DNA of 64,000 bases from Trichoplax sp. H2 (Eukaryota > Placozoa > Uniplacotomia > Trichoplacea). The stretch is from contig NOWV01000053.1 of NCBI GenBank assembly GCA_003344405.1, positions 124,001-188,000 of the forward strand, in the 5' to 3' direction. The position numbers and the translations under genes are program-made. Under the pieces are notes generated by a model, which searched no databases, had not been told where the DNA came from, and saw nothing but the letters and a program-made list of their open reading frames with translations. Of the stretch, positions 1 through 10,415 are shown in pieces (the first letter of the stretch is position 1; each line of letters opens with the position of its first letter).

Positions 1-60
1 TCAAATTGGACGTTCGTACGTTCGTTCATTAAAACTGGCTAACGTCCCTGGCTAACGTCA

Positions 61-573
61 CTCCACGCCTGCGTTGAACTCATTCTGACCAGCTAGAGCC
101 ATGTTTCCATATTGACAGCTTCATTTGTTGAGAAAAGTCCGTCTGTCCGAGAGGGAAAGAGAGTGATCAGTCGTAGACTATGTACTGTACTATAGGGGAT
201 ACCACAACATGGTCAGAATGAGTCAACTGGTCACTCCACGCCTGCGTTGAACTCATTCTGACCAGCTAGAGCCATGTTTCCATATTGACAGCTTCATTTG
301 TTGAGAAAAGTCCGTCTGTCTGAGCGAGAGTGATCAGTCGTAGACTATGTACTGTACTATAGGGGACACCACAACATGGTCAGAATGAGTCAACTGGTCA
401 CTCCACGCCTGCGTTGAACTCATTCTGACCAGCTAGAGCCATGTTTCCATATTGACAGCTTCATTTGTTGAGAAAAGTCCGTCTGTCTGAGCGAGAGTGA
501 TCAGTCGTAGACTATGTACTGTACTGTACTATAGGGGATAACACAACATGGTCAGAATGAGTCAACTGGTCAC
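61..573. repeat. Tandem repeat, about three copies of a 167-173 bp unit
   Basis: Units begin at 61, 234 and 401, and a diverged fourth start is at 573, so the period is 173, 167 and 172 bp. Copies are nearly identical; they differ by a short AG-rich insertion in the first unit and an extra GTACT in the third. At each unit junction GGTCAGAATGAGT and its exact reverse complement ACTCATTCTGACC flank about 27 bp, so each junction could form a 13-bp hairpin stem. No coding potential is seen. Confidence 0.9.
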
Positions 574-2400
574 TCCACACCAGTGTTGAGCGGTGTTGCA
601 GTCATTCTGACCAGCGACAGTCGCTGCAATAGTTCGCAGACTAGCCGCCAAGGAGAGCTTTTGACAAGATGGCTTCCTCCTTTCAATTGCAATGTGAGTA
701 GGACACACTATCCAACTGTTATTCGATAGACTGATCATTAAATGGCTCGATATCGTCCCCATATTGCCTTAATCGATGGGCACGAGTAGACTACAAGTTG
801 GCTATTGATGTAGATTGTCCAGTAGGCTAGTGGTCATGCGTTGATCATGTCTGAATTGAAGCATGTTTCTTCCATTTTGCATCATGATCACAGTCATTGA
901 TCTAGCGTAGTTCTATGGTAGCAAAATAGGTCAAAATCAAGAACGATTGTGTCCTTTTCCTTGCAACTTTCTTTTCGGTAGTGCTAGCATGAAATGTTTG
1001 CATTGATTGCAACCAATCCATTTCGCTTTCTCGCTCATGACCACTCGTCGACCTCGACTGGACTTACAATACAACGTCAAAGATTGACTAAATAGTGTGA
1101 AAATGAAATAGACCAGCAGGAAATTAAAAACCGATACTGTACTTGATATTCCATGAATGTATATCCTATACCTGCTAGTCCTATCGATGTTTTTACTCTT
1201 GAATTTTCGTAACCGGTTAAGTGCCTATACCCAATGATCCGACCGTTTGGATGCATTCTGTACTCTACGTATTATATGCTTGATGAGAAAGTCAATATAG
1301 ACTTAGACGTGTAAAATTAACTTGATTCCTGTAGTCTTACTTTAATCAGTAGATTATACGTAATAGAATGAAATAGATATTTATGTAGACCCGTCTAGCC
1401 GAACAATATAGCATCGTACAATACCTCTTCTCATCCATTCGTAACTAAATACTCCATTAGGACCAAATAACCTACGATAGCTCCAATAAATGAGCTGTTA
1501 CTATAAGACGAGTAGAATCGAAATTTCCATGAATTTGAACATAATCTCATTTGTCCCGCAAGACTTTATCTCCATCTACTCTACTAGTGGATAACTTCTT
1601 ATTCAATATCATGTTGCATGTATATGTAATGATATTTTGCAGACATACAGTATCTTGTGTCGTTTTCCTGCAGTATTAGATACAAACCTATGCCAAGAAA
1701 GTACCTTTCGTTATAGCATTAAAAAGGGATTCGTGATACAACAAACTATAGCTAACTTCTTGAACCAATAGACAACGTCCATGGGTATCCATGGAAAAAT
1801 AGAGACCTCGTCATTATTATTATACCTTCAATGATAATTAATTATCTTTTAGCCATTTTATTGCTGATCAATGAACCTACAGTATACCGTGATATACGTA
1901 AAAAATGGAAGAATAATTTTATCTTGACCAATCTCGACTGTTCTCATCAATATTGTCCTGATTTCTAAAATTGAAACCTAAGCGTATTCTGCTCCTTTTA
2001 GGCAACAACCTATTGGTAACTTCTTTGTCTATGTGTTAGCAGAAAACATGAACCTCATTCAGAATTATACTTTTCTCATTGATGCTACTTACACCAACAT
2101 TATCTTTTATCCATTTTATTGCTGAAATTGGAATCTATTTCGTTGTACTATCTGAAGCTTGAGAAAATTTCATCTTGACCAATCTGGACTGTTCGCATCC
2201 ATGTTGTCTTAATTTCTAACATTAGAACCTATTCGTAATATTATAACTTGCATAAACTTAAGAACATTTCTTTTTTTCAATTCATCCTATTCTAGATGTT
2301 TTTCTTCAACAGTAATTCTTAAACGATGGCTTATTGCAAGCTTATATCTATCCATTTAGTACATGATTGGGTCGCTTGCAGAGAATTTCTAGACTAGTCA
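574..2400. other. Unassigned sequence upstream of the glycosyltransferase
   Basis: I see no convincing exon on either strand. A diverged direct repeat lies inside: about 1849-1984 and 2101-2232 share the order 'CCATTTTATTGCTGA ... ATCTTGACCAATCT ... GACTGTTC ... TTTCTAA', a period near 250 bp. The promoter of the gene at 2401 presumably lies here, but no core element is clear. Confidence 0.5.
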
Positions 2401-3603
2401 ATGAAAAAGACTGTAGCCATGATTATAAGAATGAAACGGTTGCTAATAGCCGTCATTTTTGTCCTAATCCTCATTTCCATGCTTCCACGTTTTAAAAATT
2501 TCATTAAAGTCGCATCACGTCCTAGCAATGAGAAAGAATCTGAAGATCGAGCCGATCATTCCATTATACTTATCGACAATCGAGACAATGTTGTCGATAA
2601 TAGTACATTAAGTATTCCAATCAATCGTATTACTAGTAGTAAAGGTACATCCGAAAATAAAACTGTTATTGAAGAAAAATCCAAACTGGTTGTCAACTAT
2701 CGCCATTACAATGACATAGGGCTAGAGTATTTTTCCGGTCGACCTAGTGCGAAGCCTTGCGAAATGAGGGCTTTTATCTTACTCATGATCAATTCTAAAC
2801 CTTCTCATGCTAAACGTCGCATAGGAATACGAAAAACATGGGGCGATAATACTGAATTGAATGCTAAAGCCAAACACCAGTACGCTTGGAGGACGTTGTT
2901 TGTTGTTGGCTATTCTACCAACTCTCGATTAAATAAAGAAGTAGAAAAAGAATCTGCGAAATATGGCGATATGATATTAGGGAACTTTATCGACCATATG
3001 CAAAACCTAACTGAGAAAAGTATCATGTCCATGGCTTGGGCTAATCGCTTTTGTAAACCAATTTATATGTATAAAGGTGACGATGACGTCTTCGTTAATG
3101 TAAACCTATTATTTAATTTCATGCAAGGCCAAGCTCGAAATAACAGAGTTACTCGATTCTGGATAGGTAGAGTTGATGGTTCAACACTTGCACGTAGAGT
3201 AGTTCGTAAGAAAAATCATAAATATTATGTCTCAAAGGATGATTATCCACACAAGTTGTTCCCCCGTTTCTGTTCAGGATTTGCCTATGTTATGTCGGGT
3301 GACGTAATTGCTACTTTTTTAAAGCATGTTCCAACAACGAAAAAACTCAAGACAGTCGATGATGCTTATATTGCAATTTTAGGCCAAAAAGCTGGATTAA
3401 TACCACGAAATGATATTCGATTTCATTTATTTGTTGAGCCTAAGCCACGCCATCGTTATACTATGTATGAGTTGAGAAGAAGATTTGCAGAGCATGACAT
3501 TACTACGGAAGCTAAGCAAAAAGAATTGCATAAATTAGCACAGAGTGGCACCAGATTATACATAAGTTACACCATACCCCAGCAAAAAATTACTACAACG
3601 TAA
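2401..3603 (+). CDS. Beta-1,3-galactosyltransferase-like glycosyltransferase (GT31)
   Basis: Single-exon gene of 400 residues, predicted to be a type II Golgi membrane enzyme adding a sugar in beta-1,3 linkage from a UDP-sugar. A short basic N-terminus precedes a hydrophobic anchor (about residues 13-29), then a low-complexity stem to about residue 115. The catalytic part has the family signatures in order: RRIGIRKTWGD (about 139-149), the DxD metal/nucleotide-sugar site in KGDDDVFVN (about 226), FCSGFAYVMSGDV (about 286-298) and VDDAYI (about 319), where relatives usually have an E-D-V acidic motif. Length fits B3GALT/B3GNT enzymes. The first ATG is used; another in-frame Met lies at residue 7. 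No introns, unlike all other genes here, but as in many animal B3GALT genes. The donor and acceptor sugars cannot be told from sequence. Confidence 0.88.
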   Translation: MKKTVAMIIRMKRLLIAVIFVLILISMLPRFKNFIKVASRPSNEKESEDRADHSIILIDNRDNVVDNSTLSIPINRITSSKGTSENKTVIEEKSKLVVNYRHYNDIGLEYFSGRPSAKPCEMRAFILLMINSKPSHAKRRIGIRKTWGDNTELNAKAKHQYAWRTLFVVGYSTNSRLNKEVEKESAKYGDMILGNFIDHMQNLTEKSIMSMAWANRFCKPIYMYKGDDDVFVNVNLLFNFMQGQARNNRVTRFWIGRVDGSTLARRVVRKKNHKYYVSKDDYPHKLFPRFCSGFAYVMSGDVIATFLKHVPTTKKLKTVDDAYIAILGQKAGLIPRNDIRFHLFVEPKPRHRYTMYELRRRFAEHDITTEAKQKELHKLAQSGTRLYISYTIPQQKITTT

Positions 3604-3995
3604 GTTACTAGGTTTTTGCCTATGGCAATCTCAAGTAAAGGACTGCCCTAGAAAAATTCTCTCAATCTCTTTCTCTAGTAGTCCTCTTTCAATATACCTG
3701 ATGTCCATAGTATTGCATGCTTGCGCTGTACGTAGACTTACATAGATATTGTACATATTACTGTACATGTGCATGCATATGGGTATATCAGATTTCTATC
3801 ATGTATATTGTATAGGAGTAATGTCGGAATGATCGTTATTGTAAATCTGGATGGAAATTGACGATTTCACGGACTGCACTGCGGGTCACACAATGTATTA
3901 ATGTATAATTACATCTAACTTTGACTTGCTTATTATTTTTATTATTATTAAACCAATCATATCCTACAGGTAGATTCACATCGTTAATATTAGGG

Positions 3996-4001
3996 AATAA
4001 A
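3996..4001 (+). terminator. Putative polyadenylation signal AATAAA
   Basis: AATAAA lies about 390 bp after the glycosyltransferase stop on the same strand. It is a plausible cleavage signal, though this hexamer is common in AT-rich DNA. Confidence 0.4.
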
Positions 4002-4589
4002 TATTAATAAGAAACGAATGTATATTCTTTCACTACCTTTTGACAACGCATTATTATTATGTACTTACGATTGACATATGTATACTTATTCGCCTATCAT
4101 CATGGAAATAAGGGTTATAAACATGAAAAATTTTTACAATTTGTACTACCGTTTATACTGTCTAAATTATTTGCTAATTTAAATAATATTAGCATGATTT
4201 ATTTTTTAAAATATTATGCAAATATCCGTAATGCATTAATATGGATAATTAAATGATTAAATGACCGTGATGATAATCTTTCATTATTTACGATTATAAT
4301 AGTTCATTACAAGTGTAAGTAATAAACGGGGAAAAAACTGGGATATTTGGCTAATAATGAATTGCGTCTCAAAAATGGATCATTTCTCCGTTTGGGTAAA
4401 TGAATTTGGATACTTTGACCCTAAACACTGTAATAGTTATTTAATTAAAATTAATTTGTAGTGTACCTTTCTATTCATCAATACGTTAACAGCTATTATC
4501 GATTGCACAACAGCTTAATTGTAAAAGCAAACAACAGTGCATTTGTAATGCATTTCCTCATATTCCATAGAATGATAGTAGTCACCTTT

Positions 4590-4793
4590 CCATAGAGATG
4601 TTATATAACTGATCAAATCTTATTAAATTGCTTTCGACATAGGTATATTCAGATAGGAAAGAGAAGTATATAAAAATAAATAATGGCGTATTTCTCATCT
4701 ATTTCCTTATATTCCATAGAGGTGTACTATAACTGATTAAATCTCATCAGATTACTTTCGACATAGGTATATTTGGTTAGGAAAGAAAAGTAT
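4590..4793. repeat. Direct repeat, two diverged copies
   Basis: About 4590-4669 and 4715-4793 are alike over about 80 bp; both run from 'CCATAGAG' through 'TTTCGACATAGGTATATT' to 'AGGAAAGA.AAGTAT'. The rest of 3604-5113 is AT-rich, with no exon I can support. Confidence 0.75.
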
Positions 4794-5113
4794 CGATTTT
4801 ATTTCGTTCTTTTTTTACATTACTATCAATGAAGAAAGTACAGATAATCAATATTTTTGATATATTGTACTATAAGTGCGGCGTGCCGCCAGATTAGTAA
4901 CAATTTACAGTAAATAGCACATTAATGATTTAATTTGGATCATTAGTTTGAGATAACGTTGTAACATCATACTGTAACAAGATAAAAATCATCTTAAAAA
5001 CATCAGTCTCCCTGACCTGCATTGAATGTGAGCTAACATAAAATTTAATATTCTAAAAGACAGTACCATAATCCAAATTGGGATGAAAACATTGAAATTA
5101 TCTTAAGTAGGCA

Positions 5114-6167
5114 TTACGGTAGCACAGCGTCTGGCCACACTGGTTCCTTCTGAGGAATCATTGACTTTTTCTCTTTATCTCGTGAGCAGGCTTTACGCAT
5201 ATCTACAGCATGTCGAAATAAACAAAAGCAGAAGATAGTTATTATCTCACATTTCCTATATCTTTCTAATGCTAAATAACATCTCTTGAAGAGATATATA
5301 CACAAACTACCAAGCTATCAAAGGAATAACATAAGCTAATTCTAGCAAATTGAATTGAGCTTATTGTTTACTTTATGTATCTAATTGTCACTAACCATAA
5401 GCATTTTCATTATCATCTCCAATGTAGTATTCTAACACCGTACGATAAACAATATATCCCAAAGACAGATACATATTGACAGCTGTAACGTTAGAAACGC
5501 GCACGAAAAGGTCGACAAAGAAACATTTTTGCCTATAATAAATAAAAACCATACAGTAGTTATATCACTACCGCTTTAAATTTCGGTCAAAGCAGTGCAC
5601 TCTAGTAAGTATTAATACCAATATATGCGAAAAAGCTTACTCATAGACATGGCATAAAAGTATATGAGATCAACTAGAAAATAACATACTTATCAGATAT
5701 TTTCTCTAATTCATCCATTAACAATGCTGCAATTCCTATTCGCCTAGACTCAGGTCTGACACTCAGAGCAGTTACATGTCCATGCCATTCTTTGGCTTCA
5801 ACTGAACCTTCCGATTTTCCCATAACTACGGCATAACGTTAGTCAAAAATATTAGGTCAATTATTTTCGACTTATTACAATTGATGTTATCCACATCTTT
5901 GATGTTCTGTATAGCAATAAATCCCTTCACGTAATATCCAATATTCTAATTCTACTTACTATAACCCATAATTTCGCCGGTACAAGATTCGACCGCAAGG
6001 AAATATTCAGGCCATCTCGCCAAGTACTGTAGATAGAATGATATGCTATACTATAACAACTAGTTCAAGAATAATATCAACTGGAATGTAATACATAAGA
6101 TAAAATAATTAAGATATCTGCTACTTTAAGACGTCAGGATACAGTCTCTGTGAGTGAATCAAGGTTG
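5114..6167 (-). CDS. NAA20: NatB N-alpha-acetyltransferase catalytic subunit (5' exon missing)
   Basis: Catalytic GNAT subunit of NatB, which acetylates the N-terminus of proteins starting Met-Asp, Met-Glu, Met-Asn or Met-Gln, cotranslationally at the ribosome. Five exons read on the minus strand with matching phases: 6167-6143, 6050-5960, 5825-5690, 5532-5396 and 5202-5114. They give 158 residues (the human protein has 178). Visible landmarks: NLDSLTETY, FYLQYLARWPEYF, IMGKSEGSVEAKEWHGHVTA, the acetyl-CoA loop RRIGIAALLMDELE (R/Q-x-x-G-x-G/A pattern), FFVDLFVRVSN, MYLSLGYIVYRTVLEYY and C-terminal DMRKACSRDKEKKSMIP. All donors are GT and all acceptors AG. The first exon (about 20 residues, ending one base before the codon for NLD) was not found upstream. 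It may be tiny, distant or diverged. The assignment is very secure; the 5' end is not. Confidence 0.93.
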
Positions 6168-8563
6168 CTACAAAGTAAAAATAAAGAAAAGAGTTTCGAT
6201 TCAATATTTTGTTTATAGTATATACGATCAAGAAGAGTACCTATCAAGAATCTAAATTCTAGGAAGACTTCAAATTGTATTATCAATGCAGGATCAGACA
6301 TTGATCATTTGAACGCGTTTATAACTGTATAATGAAGTTCAACCCTTTTGTATTGCGCCAAGCGATTACTTAGAGCCGTTAGACCCATAGTACAGTATCG
6401 TAATTAGTACTACAGGATCATCATGACATGGAGGATGAAGATCAAGCTTGATTCAAATGCGGTAGTTTTCGTTGACTACCAATAGATTGCCAAGTCCAAG
6501 CTGACTACAGTATTATCAAGTCAGGTATCCGATCAGGCGAAAATAAAGCACCTGATCGCTTTGTGGATGCTATGCTACCAACATGCCTTGAGCGTTGACG
6601 CTCATCAATAGATATCGATGCTATTCTGTAATTATCGTCAGTTTCAGTTATTACTGTCATGTATCTCGAGTTTATTAGTCTAGGCTATGGGCGTCAATGA
6701 TTAGCAATTTCGATGATGTGGTCGTCACTCTGTCAACGAGCAGCAAGTACTGATTGTTGGATAGGTCTCGCTTGACGGAAAGCATGATTGAATTATTTAC
6801 CATATCAATAGCTAGTTTGACTCCCCAATTGAACTGAGCACGATCAATCCGATAATGCTGACTAAAATAAGTCATCAAGTAATATGATAAGAAATATCGT
6901 TCGCATAGCATGATGTGCGGGTTAAGCTTAAGTCAATCCACTGATTGCTCAATTAGCATTTGAGCTGCAAGAACGATCTCATCCTCGGTTCTACGCTTCC
7001 AGTAATGCAAACCAGTGTACTGTATGTTGTGCGGTTTCAGACAATCAGGAATTGTTAACAACAGCACTGACACAAGGTCAATTCTAATGATTGAATGATT
7101 GACTACTCCTTGCAGTCTCCTACTATGAAGACGGTTAAGATGGATGAAGTTTTCTATCTTTTCGATTACTATTTACTGTCATTAGCCATGCTGCATGGTT
7201 GATCATTCGATGGTGCACACTGGCCATGTTGCACCGAGTGCTGGGCGTCAATTTTTCAATCAAGGTCATGTAAACTAGTTCTCCAACATTGACAGTTGCA
7301 GGTATTTCGTTGACTTACACAGAATTGAATTTAAATAAGTCATTGCAGGTGAATGGTCGTAGGGATGCCATCTCTTTCAGCTTCTTAGAATACTGTAATA
7401 TTGAAGAATGGAATGGATTCGAGGACGGATTTGGCAGTTTATCGCTTTTGCAGTAGCCTTGGACAGCACTCGCATTCAACGGCAGGATTGTGATTGCTGA
7501 ATTGACTAGTACTACAGTAGTGCTGGTGTTCCACCGTGGTACAATACCTGGTACTGTAGGTGGTAGTGTACATTGTACTGTACAGCCGGACTACCTTGAA
7601 CGGCAATATGGCGTGGAAAATTGAATGTTCTGTTTGTCAAAATGAAAATGACTGAGTAAAGTCTATATGTACGGTAGGTTGGAGGATGTCGATGGAAGAT
7701 GATTATGATGAAGAAATAGTTGAAAAATGATTTCAATGCCCGTGATCATTTTGTATGGTTATTTCAATTGTATTGGTGTAAGATTATAATAAAATGGCTA
7801 GGCAGGCTAGCAAAGTAGTCGGCGGCTAATCGCTTTACTTCAAGTCGTCCTATGCAGCCTTTGCCTATTCCTCCTGTACTGTACACCACTGTTCTCCAGA
7901 TAGGTTGATTTTGTATCGTGCTCGAGCATGTTCCGAGTCTCGTTCTGCAGTTGATGCCTAACATGTTCTTTGTTACTCGTAATGTTTCATATTCAATATT
8001 GATCGAGACGGTAGGATCCGTTTACTCATGTCAAACAGTGGCATTGTCGACTGGTTAAGGAAGCGCTCATTAGCATGCAGGGATAGGATAGGATCATGTT
8101 TTGATTGCATGAGAAATGTGCCTTCACGCCTTGCCAGCTTGCATTGGCAGTCCGTACACGGTATAAAGTTACTGAAGCTCGGACAGGTCTATCAAATGGC
8201 AATACTATCTGTTAAATGAGCACATTATCGTAAACCGTCAGCAAAGCGACGGGAGTTTGTACTAGTACTGTATAATTTGGGCAGGAAGCCATTGTGAGCG
8301 AGAGGCTTTTGATTGAACTTTTCAATCTTTTCAAAGCCGTTGGCTAGCTCGTAGACAGTACTGTGGCAAAAGGTGACCCTCCAAAGGTGACGCTAAAATG
8401 GTGACCCTCAACTTGAAAAATGGCTGTGTTCAGCTTGACGGTACAGTACTGTACAAGTTCTTGCGTCGTAGTATCGAGTAGTACACAGTAGTGTACAGCG
8501 AGTCAGTAACCCGTTGGCTAGCTCGCCTTGTCTCAAGTTGTCCGCTGTACTGTAGACTGGACT
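6168..8563. other. Intergenic, no supported gene
   Basis: No exon that I can support. It should hold the promoter and probably the missing first exon of NAA20. Small GTACTGTAC-type palindromic clusters occur near 7500-7580 and 8255-8540. Confidence 0.5.
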
Positions 8564-9200
8564 GTGGGAAAAGGTGACCCTCAAATTGAAAAATGGCTGC
8601 CTTCAACTTGACCGTATACTACTGTACAGTACTGTAGGAAAAGGTGACCCTCAAATTGAAAAATGGCTGCCTTCAACTTGACCGTATACTACTGTACTGT
8701 ACAACCTCTTGCGTCGTACTGTACTATCGAGTAGTAGAGTACAGCACTACAGTACTGTACTACTCAGTGTGTCAAAGCGCCACCACACTGTCTTTGACGC
8801 ACGCGCAATGCCTTACCCTACTGTAGGAAAAGGTGACCCTCAAATTGAAAAATGGCTGCCTTCAACTTGACCGTATACTACTGTACTGTACAACCTCTTG
8901 CGTCGTACTGTACTATCGAGTAGTAGAGTACTGTACAGTACTACAGTACTGTACTACTCAGTGTGTCAAAGCGCCACCACACTGTCTTTGACGCACGCGC
9001 AATACCTTACCCTACTGTAGGAAAAGGTGACCCTCAAATTGAAAAATGAACAAGAAGTATACATACTTAATGCGTTTAGCTTGACCGTACAGTATACTAC
9101 TGTACAACCTCTTGCGTCGTACACTCGTACTATCGAGTAGTAGAGTACAGTACTACTACTCAGCGTGCCAAAGCGCCACCACACTGACGCACGCGCAATA
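8564..9200. repeat. Minisatellite with about 190-bp unit, rich in GTAC palindromes
   Basis: The phrase 'GGAAAAGGTGACCCTCAAAT' recurs near 8567, 8637, 8826 and 9019. The last two full units are 189-193 bp apart and nearly identical, ending in 'CACACTGTCTTTGACGCACG'. A related diverged segment is near 8365-8460. Runs of TACTGTACAGTA make each unit self-complementary. Confidence 0.85.
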
Positions 9201-10415
9201 CCTTTACCACCATTCCAGCTGACCCCCAAGATTGCATAATGAATAATGGTCACTGGCCAGTCAATATGCAAAAAGTCAATCGCCACCATTACAGTACCGA
9301 TAAAAGCATTTTACAATAAACTGCGTCGGCCTAGCAAATGTCATTCGTTGGCTAACTCCTCAGTCGGGACATTGTGCTAGAGAAGAAAGAAACTTCTTGT
9401 CCATTTCAACGGGCGCTGTGTAAGTTTTTCTATCCATTTCTACTCTTGTAGTAGCTTGAAATGGTAATTTATTCCTATTGACTTGTAGTCAGGACTACTT
9501 TGCTGCAACAGATTCAATTTTTTCCATGGGAAAAGATTAGTCCATAGGTAAGATAACCGTTTAGTAGCACTGTGGGTCTTTTTTTTTCTCTGCACTTTTT
9601 TTTCCTCTCTGCGACAACATGGCATGGCCTAGTAGTATTAGACAGTCCTTAATCTTCTTGATACTGTCGATATACAAGGATAGCAGAGTGTTATGCAAGC
9701 CAACTGCATGCCTCAACGAGCCAAGCCAAGCAACAATCGTAATCCACTATCCCATTCTCAAATTCACATCTCAATGGATTCTATACTAAACTACACCTAC
9801 TAGCTCAAACCTTGCTACCATCTTATACTAAACAATCAATGGCTGCATTTTTTTTTTCCACCTTCCTACTCACATGGCGATGACAACCGACAGGACAGGA
9901 TTCCTCTTCTCCAATATCACTGAAATCAGTCATACATAGTCAATAGTCTATCGCTTACTGTAGTAGCCTTGATAGGATAGCTTACTTCATTCACCAAGCA
10001 TACCAAGGAAGGACTATTTTACCCCCAACGAAAGGATTAACCAATCGACTATGCGTCAAGTCATCCTATTTCATCTTGCTGTAGTACAGTAGATCTACTA
10101 TACGATCATCATTTCAATTTTTTGTATCATCATCATGACCTCCTCTGGCTCCTGATAGTGTCAATCCTGCACTCAGGCAGGTTGATTTTGCAGTTTCCCA
10201 CAATTCTGTTACATTACCTTTAATAAAATTATATAGACATTAATTATAATTATAATCAGTCTTATCTCGATGTCTTCATGGATCAACAACCTTCTTACAG
10301 TACAGTCATAATACCTATCCTCTACAATAAATCATTAATTGAAACCATCACTATTCTTTCTTTTTCACTATCTTGTATGCCAACCTTAGATTACAAAATT
10401 AATCGGAACACAGCT
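9201..10415. other. Intergenic / INO80 upstream region
   Basis: No other gene seen. An in-frame upstream ATG for INO80 lies at 10278. A possible splice acceptor (CAG at 10411-10413) lies just before the ATG at 10416, so this stretch may include a 5' UTR exon or intron. Confidence 0.4.

Noticed and set aside
6181-6240. A plus-strand stretch reads EFRFNI, like the FRFNNI expected in the missing first exon of NAA20.
   Set aside because: It is on the opposite strand from the gene and in the wrong phase; an inverted exon would not splice. Treated as coincidence.
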